Source: Phaeotremella fagi (lineage: Eukaryota > Basidiomycota > Tremellomycetes > Tremellales > Phaeotremellaceae). Taken from it: a stretch of 64,000 nt of DNA. The notes beneath the pieces are model-generated. The model had not been told where the DNA came from. It saw nothing but the letters and a program-made list of their open reading frames with translations, and searched no databases. The number at the start of each line of letters is the position of its first letter. Position 1 is the first letter of the stretch. The stretch covers positions 930,001 to 994,000 of the forward strand of contig BCHU01000011.1 in the NCBI GenBank assembly GCA_001599715.1, given 5' to 3'. Below, piece after piece: positions 48,615 through 59,613 of this stretch. A program made the position numbers and the translations under genes.

Positions 48615-49538
48615 CTAATCACTGACCCAATGAGTAAGATCTTCGTCATCTCGAGGATCCTTACGCAAACCACCTCTGGACCTATTTCTACCGTGCTCCA
48701 ATTTAGACATCTCCTTGAAAAACGCCTTATCTTTATCAGTTCTACCATCTCTCTCGCTGACAGAAGATTTTGATCGTGTTTCGGAGGCTTTTGGTTTTCT
48801 GTGATGGTTTCTTTGACTAGAGCTGGAGTCTGACTGTTCTGAATCATTGTCTTCTCTTCTCGATTGACGACTTACTTTGTCCTTGTTTTCGGAAGCGTTG
48901 GAACGACGACGACGATGGTGATGATGTCTGGACAATTGGGTAGATGATTTCCCAGTTCCATGTCCATTTGAACGGCGTCTGACTCCACTTTCCTCTTCTT
49001 CTTCGTACTCGGACTTTTTCTTCTGTGCTGACTTTATCATCGCATTGCCGATTACCGCCGCTAAAGCGAAACCACCGGCGGCAAAAAGAATTCCATCATG
49101 AAAACCACTGTTAGAGGAGCTCGCCGGGGATCGCTCAATTTTTTTAACATATGTTGTTCTGTGATATTCTGATTTCTGTCTCCTTGAGGGTTCGCTTGGA
49201 GCAGGTGGCTTCAGTGGTATTTGATAATCTGTTGACTTTGATCGTGCTCGAGGATAGATGTGGTGGTCTGTTGAAGGGGATTCTCGGGAACTTTGACGAT
49301 AAGACCTTGCTTCACCATCTTGGACCATATTGCTTCTTGAAATCGGAGGTCGGTAGGTGATTGATGAATGATATCTTGACGGACCACTTTCACTGGGATC
49401 TGCACGTGTGTATCTAATCACTTCCCCATATCTATCTCCTGAATGACTCCTCCTCCGGTTGTATCCCTCGTCTTCATCTGATTCAGGATTGCTTGAGCGA
49501 CGTCGATCACGACTTCTATCTCGTTGATTGTAAGACAT
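48615..49538 (-). CDS. Family E member 5
   Basis: Single exon, 307 residues from MSYNQRDRSRDRRRSS (an upstream ATG at 49583 would add 15). N-terminus Arg/Ser-rich; Gly/Ala hydrophobic stretch at ~149-168 (GILFAAGGFALAAVIGNAMI), close to that of member 2. C-terminal part is highly charged with a His/Arg cluster (RHHHHRRRR) and Ser/Asp runs, ending DLTHWVSD. Most distal and most diverged of the array. Function unknown. Confidence 0.7.
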   Translation of the reverse strand: MSYNQRDRSRDRRRSSNPESDEDEGYNRRRSHSGDRYGEVIRYTRADPSESGPSRYHSSITYRPPISRSNMVQDGEARSYRQSSRESPSTDHHIYPRARSKSTDYQIPLKPPAPSEPSRRQKSEYHRTTYVKKIERSPASSSNSGFHDGILFAAGGFALAAVIGNAMIKSAQKKKSEYEEEEESGVRRRSNGHGTGKSSTQLSRHHHHRRRRSNASENKDKVSRQSRREDNDSEQSDSSSSQRNHHRKPKASETRSKSSVSERDGRTDKDKAFFKEMSKLEHGRNRSRGGLRKDPRDDEDLTHWVSD

Positions 49539-50511
49539 TTTGTTGATCTGGCGCTGAGTTCGTTTAAGTTTTGGGATGATCAAAATGTGTTAGTGGGAGG
49601 GGATAATCAAGAACAGAAGGAGGCTGTAGCGTCTAGTACTGAACTCCGGAAATCGTGAGAAGACATTACAACAAAGGAAGTATTGTGAAACGCTCAAATA
49701 AACGACCAAATGTTTTTCTTATTTATATCCAGTCTTTTCCCGAAAGGATTTTTGGTTCTTACCATAAGTCACGCTAACGGCTTTGACGATGAATGGAGGT
49801 GTTTTCGGGAGAGATGACATTAGATTGCAGGTGATCCCCTGTCGGCATGCGTTATGGTGCAACTCAGGCTCGTCTTTCTGAATTCTTCATCGTCACTTCC
49901 TGCGATAGTAAATGATGAAAACATAAGTTGGTGGGAGCTTTGGTTCTCACAGAGCTCCATTCAGAAAATTCAGAAAATGGTCTGTGCTACTGGACATGTA
50001 TTGCAATTCATACGTGTACTTCTACGTATTGGAGATTGCCACTTCAGACGTGCCACTGTTGTACCCCGCAAACATAGGGGAATTTTAAAGCTAAGGTAAC
50101 CTTAACGTTACCAATGTTTACTCGTTAGATTTACATGTATAAACAATTGGAATATACTTTGATATTGTTAATAATCGTGAACACGAACATGGAGTAGAGC
50201 TAAAGGTCCAGAAGGAAGAAATCAAACTTGAAGGAATCAACCACGGACAGCTTATCGTTTATCGTTATCGTACCACCCTCACCCCACCTACGTCAATTAG
50301 GAACGCGTTCTCACGATTAATTCAATATCATACGAATACCCAGACGAAGATCGTGGACAGATATATCGTACAAGAAAATACTTGGACAGGACACCCAACA
50401 TCCAGCTCGGTCGAGAAACTCATTCTCTGTAAATATCACAATCTAGACTGGCTAAACATCTACCTCTAATCAACAACAACAAGCAACTCCCCCTTACTCT
50501 TCACCGCAGTC
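49539..50511. other. Divergent intergenic region, family E member 5 / lipase
   Basis: The part next to member 5 keeps weak similarity to the array spacers (aaacgaccaaatgtttttc, ttttcccgaaaggattt). The part next to 50512 is the lipase promoter. No gene supported. Confidence 0.4.
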
Positions 50512-53069
50512 ATGTCACATTATCTCCCCAAAACCCAAACGCTCATAGCAACAGCATCAGGCTTAACATCCGCCTTGAAATCCCCAACCTCACCCTCCAA
50601 ATCGAAATCCAACGTAACAACTCAACCCGGTGCACCATTATCTGGTGACCCCAATCTAGTCCCCTCGAAATACATCTCCAATCCAACAGATAAAGAGAAA
50701 TACGACGAGGAAAACGGATTATCACCAAAAGGGTTTTCTGACACGGTGCTCTCGCAGACTTCTTCGTTGAATCCTTATCCTTATCGATCGACCTTGACAC
50801 CCCAACCAGGGGGTTTGACTACTACATCCACACCAACTCCTTCATCTTCTGATTCGAATTCGCCGCATGCACCTGAAATCCATTTGATCAGATCACCATC
50901 GCAATTACTCGATGCCCCTGGTCGAGCGGCACTGAACATGCCTAACGGATTGACCGCTTCTGGACAAGCAAGGGCTGTTAGAGGTGGTGAAGCTGTGACA
51001 CCGAATTATGAAATCAGCGATGGTGGTGAATTGTTCGTTCCTTACCCCCATCATCGTTCTAGTTCGAGAGATGATCTGGATGAAATGGAATACAGAGGAA
51101 GACCAGCTTCGACTGATCCATTACAATCTGAACGTGTACCTCTGTTATCCCCTATACCTTCTTATTCGAAATCCCGCCCATCGTTATCAAGATCGTCATC
51201 GCAGAATTCAACTTCGTCTGGTAGAGGTATACTGCGTAGAATATTCATAGACAGAGTCTCAACACCTTCACAACACTTGTCAAGACCAACTTTCCCACCA
51301 CCATCTCTATCGACCTATTCACCCCAATCTCCATCACCCCTTACCCTCCAAGCCAAAATCAATCTCTTCTTCATCCAAACGGTATCGTTACTGCTCTCAA
51401 CCTTCTTCCTTACGTTCGTGGTTCTATGGGCTGTTTCCGCGGAGGTCGCAAAGAGTTTACCGAGATGGGTTTGGCCTGACAAACCAAAAAGATTTCCTTG
51501 GGATGACGAAGAGTATTGGAAGAAACAGAGTGGGAAGGTTAGCAAAGAACCTAGAGATTATGCTAGACAGGTGGGGATGGATATCGAAAATCAAACTGTT
51601 GAAACTGAGGATGGATATTATTTAAGGTGGGTATTTGGTTCACACTGATACTGATATATAGAATGCATCGGGTGATAGATCCAGCAGCAACACCAAGATC
51701 AGATGGGAGGGGTGAGTCATCCTTCGCTACACTCAACTAACTTTTGTTATAGGCGGGTTCCCCGTTCTCCTCCTCCACGGTCTCTTTCAATCATCAGGTT
51801 CATTCGTGACCTCAGAAGACAGATCTTTGGCATTCTGGCTGGCCAAGAATGGCGGTTATCAAGTTTATCTAGGTAACACTCGTGGGATTTTCGGAATGGG
51901 CCATCGTAGTTTCAAACAAGGTGATCCTAGGTTTTGGGGTGAGTTGAATTGTTTAGAGTTTGACTGATGGGTAGATTGGACTATAAGAGAACTTGCTATG
52001 TATGATTTACCTGCGATGGTGGATCATGTCTGTCGAGAGACGGGATATGACAAGGTGGGTGTAGTTCTGGGTGGACTCGAATCATTTTTGATAGTCTCAC
52101 TAACCCATCCCAGATCGGTTTCATAGGTCATTCCCAAGGAAACGGTCTAACCTTCATTTCCCTCTCACTTGGAATGTGTCCATCTTTAGGAAACAAATTA
52201 TCAGTCTTCATCGCGTTAGCACCAGCGGTTTATGCAGGACCACTGACGACTGGTTTCCCGTTTACAATGTTGAATAAAATGGAGTGGAGTCGATGGAAAA
52301 GGTTCTTTGGGGTGTTGGATTTTATACCGATCATGAGATGGGCTTATGATTATGCTCCTGCCAAGGTTTTTGTGCGTCCCTTTTCTTTAATGATTCGTCG
52401 TTGTACTGATTGATCTATTAGGCCTCTTTGGGATAGTGAGTGCTTAGTGGGATTGAAGTTCGGTTTGATTAATCGTTTATTTAGTATCATGTTCGCGTTC
52501 CTCTTCTCCTGGACGGATACGAATTGGTAAGAACTCCCGTCTCTCACAAGAAACCATCTAATCCACCCACTCCAGGCTGCACCGACGTAAAACCAAAATG
52601 TTCAGATTCACCCCTACCCCCGTGTCCTCAGCCTCAATATTCTGGTGGTGCGGTAAAGGCGGATTCGCAGATCGTAAATGTACACTGGACGACACTTTGG
52701 ATAGATGGTTCGATGAGAGGTTCCCACCGTTGAGTATTTATCATGGTGGAAGGGATTTCTTGGTTCTGGCCGAACCTCTGATAGAGAGACTCAAGCATAA
52801 AGAGAAAGATGTTAGGGTTATCAAAGTGACTAAATTGGATCTTAGTGAGGTATGTCGTCGTCTCAATTTGGTTGATTCTGTCAATTGATTTACTTAGCAT
52901 TGTGACTTTTATTGGGCGGCTGAAGCTGTCGAGTGGGCTTATCAATCGTTTTTGGGTATGTCTTTTGGCTTGTTAGAAACCCAACTGACTTGGAATCACA
53001 GACGATATCGAATCTACTAGACCTAGATATCCTGAAGAGATTGAAGAGGAAGGTGATAGATCCGAATAG
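50512..53069 (+). CDS. Membrane-anchored acid lipase / steryl ester hydrolase (alpha/beta hydrolase)
   Basis: A long exon codes for ~280 Ser/Pro-rich disordered residues, then a membrane helix (~285-308, FFIQTVSLLLSTFFLTFVVL) and the lipase start VGMDIENQTVETEDGYYLR|MHRVID. Later exons: GFPVLLLHGLFQSSGSFV (oxyanion region), FWLAKNGGYQVYLGNTRGIF, FWDWTIRELAMYDLPAMVDH, KIGFIGHSQGNGLTFISLSL (GHSQG nucleophile), LAPAVYAGPL, then SIYHGGRDFLV with the acid and HCDFYWAAEAVEW with the catalytic His. Ends GDRSE. This is the Tgl1/Yeh1-like family (sterol ester or triacylglycerol hydrolysis on lipid droplets or plasma membrane). Substrate not settled. Confidence 0.88.
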
Positions 53070-53359
53070 ATTGTTGTATGGATTTAGAATTCGTTTGAAC
53101 ATTCGACGTAGAGTTTGTTGTTTGGTTCGGTTATTAGATATACAAGTATATGTTTTTCGCTGTAGGACATCAATCTGCATTTCAATTTGGTGTTATATAC
53201 AACGATACTTCTGACACTGAGACCCTTCTATACGTAACACCACGTCTAAATCTTCTGACCTGTTCTATCTTTTGCGTTCTTCTGAATTTCTATTTTATCC
53301 TAACAATAAAAACAATATCACATCCATCTGTTGACCATCGATCAACACCCAATCCTCTC
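53070..53359. other. Convergent intergenic region
   Basis: 3' flanks of the lipase and the GST. AT-rich, no gene supported. Confidence 0.35.
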
Positions 53360-54052
53360 CTAAGCACCGTCGAACTCCCAACTATCCTCACCACTTTTAT
53401 GATAACCCTCAGCTTCACAGAGTAGTCTCCAACTCTCAGTCCCAGTCATCCTCACACAATAAGGTCTAATATTCTTCATCTCAGTCAAATGATTAGCCCG
53501 TCTCCTAGTATTTCTACACAACGCCAGGAATCTGAAATCAACCATCGTCATCGTCTCACCGGTCAAGTAAAGATTATTTTCAAGTTGTTCATTGAGATAT
53601 TCGAATGATTGAGTAATTTTCTTGGTGAGGACACCACGAACGATGTTGGAGTTGGTTTCGTCAACGTAATCTCTCGGTGCGTAGGTGAAAGATGCGAAAG
53701 CTGGCATGAGAGTGTTGGCCAAGTAAATCATCGTTTCGTAATACAACGCTCTTGATTTTTGATTTTCAACAGAAGGGATTAGATTGGCTGTTGGATGTCG
53801 TTCAGCCAGATACATTAGGATCGCTACACTCTCCGAGATACTGTATTGTTCAACATCTTCTGTCGCTTCGATCACTAGACATGGGATTTGACCTTGTGGA
53901 TTGAGTTTTAGGAATTCGGGGGTATGGGTTTCGCCTTTTTTCCTGTCTACTTGGATTAGGTTGTAAGGGATTGAGAGTCTTTGATTGAGTTCGATCAAGG
54001 CGTGGTGGACTGGGGTGGAATTGGTATGTGGTTGGTAGTAGAGGGTATACAT
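53360..54052 (-). CDS. Glutathione S-transferase
   Basis: Single exon, 230 residues from MYTLYYQPHTNSTPVHHA; an ATG at 54166 would add 38 residues of no known value. Thioredoxin-like N-terminal domain: IPYNLIQVDRKKGETHTPEF, LKLNPQGQIPCLVIE (cis-Pro), YSISESVAILMYLAERHP (ES motif that binds the glutathione gamma-Glu). Helical C-terminal domain: YLNEQLENNLYLTGETMTMV, then DFRFLAL. It detoxifies electrophiles by glutathione conjugation in the cytosol; the class is bacterial/theta-like by general features. Divergent from the SDR gene, with 124 bp between starts. Confidence 0.88.
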   Translation of the reverse strand: MYTLYYQPHTNSTPVHHALIELNQRLSIPYNLIQVDRKKGETHTPEFLKLNPQGQIPCLVIEATEDVEQYSISESVAILMYLAERHPTANLIPSVENQKSRALYYETMIYLANTLMPAFASFTYAPRDYVDETNSNIVRGVLTKKITQSFEYLNEQLENNLYLTGETMTMVDFRFLALCRNTRRRANHLTEMKNIRPYCVRMTGTESWRLLCEAEGYHKSGEDSWEFDGA

Positions 54053-54176
54053 TTTGTTTTTGGAAGAAAGAGAAAGAGATGGAAGATGGGGTTGGATTTT
54101 ATAGACGTAACAAGAGGGCAATCGAGTCGAAGATATTGAGAGGCTGTGCTGGTATCCACCTTTCAATCATTTACCT
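54053..54176. promoter_or_regulatory. Short divergent promoter, GST / SDR
   Basis: Both start codons lie within 125 bp, so at least part of the control region is shared. Confidence 0.45.
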
Positions 54177-55244
54177 ATGACTTTGAAAATAGCAATAACA
54201 GGTGGGAACGGCAGGATAGGTCAATGGGTCGTAAAGCAAGCACTACATGATGGACATAGTGTGATATCTTTAGATAAAGCGGATACATCGACCAACACGA
54301 CCGGAGATGATTTCACGGTAAACCGTAGATTCACGTATAAGCAGATCGATCTGTTGAATTACAACCAGTTCAACGATGCTGTTAAAGATTTTGGTTGTGA
54401 TTCCTTGATTCATCTCGCCGGTGTGTTCAATTTACGGGACGAGAATGGAGAGAGGTTGGATATGGTGCAACAAGAGGTAAGTTGTACCTCTCTTGGATTG
54501 AGTTCTGACCATCCGGATCAGAGAATTCACAATACCAACACGACAATGTCTTATAATGCTTTGAATATCGCTTGGCTGAATGGTATCGAGAGAGTCGTTC
54601 TAGCTTCTAGCGTACATGTAGTCGGGATACGTGAGCACGATCATTCTCTGTTTTGATTGACCACTAATAATCTCATCCAGTTGGTGGGGATCGTTTACCG
54701 CGATTCGATTATTTCCCAGTGGACGAAAATCATCCAACAAGACCAATGGATGCATATTCCGTTAGTAAACTGTATGTGCTTTCCACAATTATGATGAATA
54801 CTAAACATCTGACTCAGTATCGTCGAAATACAATCAGACTCTTTCGTCCGTCGAAATCCAAAGATGAGAATAGCGACGATGAGATATAGCGATGTAGTCC
54901 ACGATGACGACTGTACCATTGAAAAACTAGCGAAAAGAGGTGGAGAAGGGAGATGGAAAGAACTTTGGGGTTGGATATCAGGCAGTTCAGCTGCTGAAGC
55001 TACACTCCTTGGTCTTACAGCTTCATTCGACACCTTCCCTAGAGGTACTCACGAACCTTTCTTCGTTGTTGCTGATGCGACCCAACTCCAAACTGATAGT
55101 TTAAATCTTATCCGGGACTTTCATGGGAGTGTGAAAGATCTACGAGAGGGGTTTGGGGGTTGTAATAGGGCTTTGTTTTCTGGTTCGAAGGCTAAGAGGG
55201 TTTTGGGCTGGAGAGGTGAAAACAGATTTTGGTTGGATGGGTGA
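54177..55244 (+). CDS. NAD(P)-dependent epimerase/dehydratase (extended SDR)
   Basis: Extended short-chain dehydrogenase. TGGNGRIGQWVVKQAL is the Rossmann Gly-rich motif, LDKAD follows the second strand, LIHLAGVF is the NN/HLAG-type block, VVLASSVHVVG carries the catalytic Ser, and MDAYSVSKL is the YxxxK pair. Introns: after QQE, within VVGI|LGGD, and within SVSKL, each about 40-50 nt. The product may act on nucleotide sugars or uronates (DENHPTRPMDAY is typical for that subgroup). Paired with GST through a 124 bp divergent promoter. Confidence 0.85.
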
Positions 55245-55312
55245 TGGTTCTGCATAATTCCTGGATCGAACTGCTCTACGTCGATTTTTTGTTTGGATCT
55301 CAGCTACCGCCC

Positions 55313-56214
55313 TTAATAAACTACTCCAACTTCCTTTTCGATCAGTATCATATCGAACGTTACGAGAATAGCGAATATCAAAGCTTGATCCACAAATGGT
55401 GCGACAAGAATACGTCTCTGTTCAAACAAGTCATTAACAACGAGAATCGTCAAGACTCTTCCAACTCACCGTATCCTTTATATCCAACAGTTTCTGTCTT
55501 TCCATCATGGCAATCAATCTATCACCATAAAAAACTGCAGCCCTTCCTCTCCAATTGGATTCAACCCTGATCTCAACCGGTTGATTGGTTTGGATGTCTT
55601 TGAAGGAGATTGTCAGATGGGGCTTAACTTTTGGACAATCAGTCTATATAGGTACTCGTAGGCGGTTGGAGGACGTACGATTAGTCGCTTTTGATTTCAA
55701 TGTAAAAGCTTCTTGACCATCCGGTGTCGTGCCTACTGTTTTTCTGGATAATGACCAGAACTTGGTGGAGAGATGGAAAATCTCCTGTCCGTCTGGTGTG
55801 GTTATACCTATACAGTACATCTTTAGTGCAAGTGTCATCAATTAAACCATGAGCGACAAACTTTTCTCTGCATGAATATTGAATTTCCCTTTAGAATGAA
55901 AAACCACCTGTCCACTCTCATCCATAGCTTCAAAGTCACCCTAAAACCCACTTAGCACCTGAACAACAACAGCGCTGAAACCTGGCACCACTCACCATAC
56001 TAGAAGTAACATGTCTTTTCAGGATCCAATTAGAGATTGTCTGAGAACAACGACCATGATCTAACCCGATGGATTGTGATAATGTCGATAGTTGACCTTC
56101 ATCACCTCCTTGAATTGCTTCATAGGTTTCGCCAGCGTTTTCTTCTTCCTTATTCTCAGCTTCAAGGGATTTGACGTCTGATTCTTTCATGTTCGCGTTT
56201 TTGATTTCTGACAT
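55313..56214 (-). CDS. LURP-one-related / tubby C-terminal-like protein
   Basis: Rebuilt from five exons. MSEIKNANMKESDVKSLE is an acidic leader, followed by LSTLSQSIGLDHGR. The tubby-like barrel reads GDFEAMDESGQVVFHSKGKF (family: f.v.d..G..vf.v.gk), IFHLSTKFWSLSRKTVG, EAFTLKSKAT, LTISFKDIQTNQPVEIRVES, RAAVFYGDRLIAMMERQKLL, and ends RRILVAPFVDQALIFAILVT, the hydrophobic helix (family: v.vapgvD.af.v.l...l) inside the barrel. Plant LOR proteins and phospholipid scramblases share this fold; role in fungi is not known. Introns are about 48-70 nt. Ends 68 bp from the SDR stop, convergent. Confidence 0.78.
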
Positions 56215-56658
56215 GTTATCTGGTTGAAGTTATTTTTCGTGTCTTCGGGCTTCATTTTGTAGAGGATGGATATGGGTGACGTCAAATGTACTACTCCACC
56301 CTAACTTAAGACACTTCGGAGAATTAGCGTTAAGCTTAAATCGTAGGTATAGTAAATTGAAGAAAAGCTGGTTGTCTCCCTCTTCCATTTTCATCACCTC
56401 TCGTCAATCGAGTTGGCTCTAGTTACATACCTGCAAGATGACGACTTGACAAGCCCTCGTACTCGTGTACTCGTACAACGACAACGCAGTGGCAGTCGCA
56501 ATTGACAGACGTAAGACTAGATTTATTGAATCCAGATCTTCAGTGCGGAAAGAAAGAAATCTATTTTTGGTCATTCAGTGATCTCAATCGTGATATAAGA
56601 GAACTCATCCGCCTTTGATATGTTTTTCCAATCCTGACACCAATTTGAACAACACAAT

Positions 56659-57193
56659 ATGCCCTGGACAGTCGAAAAAGCTACAAAACTTTGGGAAGCG
56701 TCTGCTCGACGTGAATGGGAACAAGTTATTCCACATGCTGCAGATGAGATACAATGGATCATTTCAAACGATAAAGTCAAGAGTTCGTCATTGGCGGGTA
56801 TTTATGCTGTTTGTATTATCTTTACTTCGACTTATAACATAGAATATACACTGACTAACCCTTTTATCGCAGAAATCAAACTTTACCGAAGCCGCCTCTA
56901 AGCTTGATCCCTACCTTAAAGAGGGCCGCGTTGAGTTTGACCTGAAGAATGTTTTTGTCGGTGGTAAATTCATTTGTATCGAAGCTATAGGACACGGTAA
57001 AGGTAAAGTCAAAGATGAATATTATGGATTGTGAGTCAGATTATTTATCTGCAAGATCAACCGCTGACACTGCGACGGTAGATATTGCTGGGTTATTGAG
57101 TTAGAGAATGAGGAGGAGGATGCGAAGGCCGTTCGACTTACTACCTATCTTGATTCGGCGGCTGCTGAGACTGTGGTTCAGGCCAATAAGTAG
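56659..57193 (+). CDS. NTF2-like / SnoaL-like small protein
   Basis: MPWTVEKATKLWEASARREW starts at 56659. After an intron the frame KSNFTEAASKLDPYLKEGRV, EFDLKNVFVGGKFICIEAIG, DEYYGL and, after a second intron, YCWVIELENEEEDAKAVRLT and TTYLDSAAAETV ends QANK. This alternation of a helical start, FVGGK and YCWVIEL strands is the NTF2-like cone fold (pattern as in limonene-epoxide hydrolase/SnoaL). The first intron donor is uncertain: the usual GTATTT donor gives the wrong phase, while GTCAAG at 56776 keeps frame but is atypical. Enzyme or binding role unknown. Confidence 0.7.
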
Positions 57194-57974
57194 TGGAATT
57201 GCAATTCTCGGTGGCTCCCATTTTGGTTTCTGTTATTGTGTCAGATTGTTCTATGACTATGTTACTATTTTTGGTATGGATATATGAATACACCACTAAT
57301 GGTGTTCGAGGTATCGCGTATGTTTGGCAAATACAGGTCCAGTACTGTACTAAAGGAAGAAAATCTCCTAGAGGCCAACTCTACATTCCGACTTGTCGGA
57401 CACATCGAGGGACCTTTTACTCATGTCCTATCCATAAAAGCTAATCGATTGAATGTCGCTACTTTAGTCGAGTCAAAATCAGTCAACCTTGTATCATCAA
57501 ACCTGTGCAAGTTGTAAGAAGTAAGTAGAGGGTCTTCCCTTTGAAATGAATGGTAAAAGTTACACTGCGGGAATTAGTTTGCGGGAGTAAGATAGAGGTA
57601 GATAGTGCACACTTGGTGCCCCCAGCGATGTAATCGGATTAACGGCTTCGGAAGGTCTCTCACCGCGATAAAGTTTGAGGGAAGAGTTTGAGATATAGAT
57701 GGCAGTTTGGATTCGGGAGTAGTCGGTTTAAAGGCGAATTTGGTTCAATTTCCCTACCAATTGGATTTTTGCCACTAACGTCAATGGTGATCCCCACAAT
57801 GGGCTCCACAGACGTGTTAAATAACGGACTGCTTTTGGTTTTCGTTGACATCCGTTGTCCGAGTTTTGATGTTGGGTATTGGGGATGACAGAAGTGGTAT
57901 AAGAGGAAGAGACAGATGTGAGATGTTCTTCCCACACCCACTTTTCACTTTTTAACGACATAAAACATATTACA
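57194..57974. other. Intergenic region, no supported gene
   Basis: Open frames on both strands (57284-57517 plus; 57660-57941 and 57728-57961 minus) lack start context and family features. The plus frame from 57320 reads KYRSSTVLKEENLLEANSTF, which could be a worn NTF2-like copy, but the match is weak. Confidence 0.35.
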
Positions 57975-59259
57975 AGTAGGTTTTCCGATGGTAGCTTGGC
58001 TGACCTTTAGTGGCTATTGAACCCTCCCCCTTCGTTCCATGTGTTGGTATCAACGGCTTTGGTCGTATAGGTAGGTCATGATGTGTGATCAAACTGACAT
58101 CAGGTCGTGCACTTCTTCGTCAATGTTTGACACGTACAGATATTCAAGTAGTTGCCATCAACCACACCGCTCTTTCTGGCGAACATTTGATGACTGCCAT
58201 CTGTCACGACTCTACCCACGGTACTTTACCCCAAGCCAGTGAAATTTCTTTCGCACCATCAGATCATCCCGAACAACTAGCTCCTACCGAGAACAATCCC
58301 ACTCCAACAGCCCTCCTTTTCCGTGGTCGCCTCATTCATCTCCTTCACCAACGTGACGCTGCCAAATTAGATTGGGCTGCTGCTGGGGCCGAGTATGTCA
58401 TGGAATCAACCGGAAAAATGACGACAAGAGCTACTGCTGGTATTCATATCTCTCAAGGTGGTGCCAAAAAGGTTTTGATCTCTGCACCAAGTAAAGATGT
58501 TCCCAACGTAGTTTACGGTGTCAATCATGGAATCTACACTGGAGCAGAAGATATTTTGAGTAACGCCAGTTGCACAGTGAGTCATATCAATGCAATCAAA
58601 TCTGACATTAGACCAATTGTCTCGCTCCTATTGCCATGGTTCTTAATCGTGCTTTTGGAGTCGAAACCGGAATGATGACCACCATTCACGCCAGTACATC
58701 CAGTCAAAAAGTCTTGGACGGATTCAGTACAAAAGACATTCGTTCAGGTCGATCCGCAATGGGAAACATTATTCCAGCTACCACTGGAGCTGCACAAGCT
58801 GTAGTCAAGGTTCTGCCAGAACTAGCAGGAAAGTTCCACGGTATCTCAATTCGTGTTCCAGTTACCAACGTTTCGTTGGTCGATCTGACAGTCCGATTGG
58901 AAACCCCAGTCAAGGACAAGGAAGCCTTGATCGCCCCATTCAGACAAGCCGCTGCTTCAAGACTGTTGGATCAAGATTCTAAAGGTTCTCATAAAGCAAA
59001 CTTCCCATCTTTGGCTGGTGTCTTACGTGTCAGCGATGAGAAATTGGTTTCATCAGATTATCTATCATCAACCTTTTCCAGTATTATCGATGTAGACGCG
59101 ACTGTCATGTTGAACGAGTACACGGCAAAAATTGTTGCTTGGTACGATAACGAGATCGGGTTTGCATCGAGAAGTGAGTACATAGGTTTGAGAATTGACT
59201 AACGAATAGTGTGCGACTTGGTCACCTACATGTCCAGAGCTGAACACCCTGAAGCTTAG
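57975..59259 (+). CDS. Divergent glyceraldehyde-3-phosphate dehydrogenase with split start codon
   Basis: GAPDH family enzyme, oxidising an aldehyde phosphate with NAD(P). The only in-frame start is an ATG made by splicing: A at 57975, intron 57976-58010, TG at 58011. The protein opens MAIEPSPFVPCVGINGFGRI. Later: CHDSTHGTL, AEYVMESTGKMTTRATA, KKVLISAPSKDVPNVVYGVN, ASCTTNCLAPIAMVLNRAF (active-site Cys), MTTIHASTSSQKVLDG, IIPATTGAAQAVVKVLPELA, GISIRVPVTNVSLVDLTV, KIVAWYDNEIGF, last exon MCDLVTYMSRAEHPEA. Loop PSDHPEQLAPTENNPTPTAL is unusually long, so this is a second, non-housekeeping form. Introns: 35, 34, 35 and 36 nt, all with CTGAC/CTAAC branch sites. Confidence 0.9.
57976..58010 (+). other. 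35-nt intron that splits the start codon of the GAPDH-like gene
   Basis: GTAGGT donor, GGCTGACC branch and TTTAG acceptor, as in other introns here. Joined mRNA reads TTACAATGGCTATTG, a good Kozak context. Without splicing no in-frame ATG precedes the NAD-binding motif. Confidence 0.75.
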
Positions 59260-59613
59260 ATCGCCGCAAAAATAGACAACCTATACCCTCTTGACTATAC
59301 CCATCTTGTATTTTGTTGAACTTGAATGTATCTCTGTTTCTCCGATTATTTTGTGGAGTTGGAACCCGTGAGAATGTTTCAAGGCGATTTTGTATTTTCA
59401 GCTTCCAAGTGCGGTTTAATTGTCATATCTAGATAGCTTTCCAGCAGCATCGGTTCATGTTTTACTGTCATATATCGGCAATGCTCCACCTCTTATTTGC
59501 TGACGCAACAAGGGTTTGCCAAACACTGCATAACACGTACAACCGACAACTCGCGCTACAAAATTTTCAGTTACACAATCCTCAACCCTTTATTTGATCT
59601 GACTTTCATAAAT
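59260..59613. other. Convergent intergenic region
   Basis: 3' flanks of the GAPDH-like gene and the dioxygenase. No gene supported. Confidence 0.35.

Noticed and set aside
48314..48625. Plus-strand ORF of 103 codons
   Set aside because: No composition or family support; overlaps the end of family E member 5.
57660..57961. Two overlapping minus-strand ORFs upstream of GAPDH
   Set aside because: They overlap each other in different frames and the promoter of the GAPDH-like gene; no family marks.
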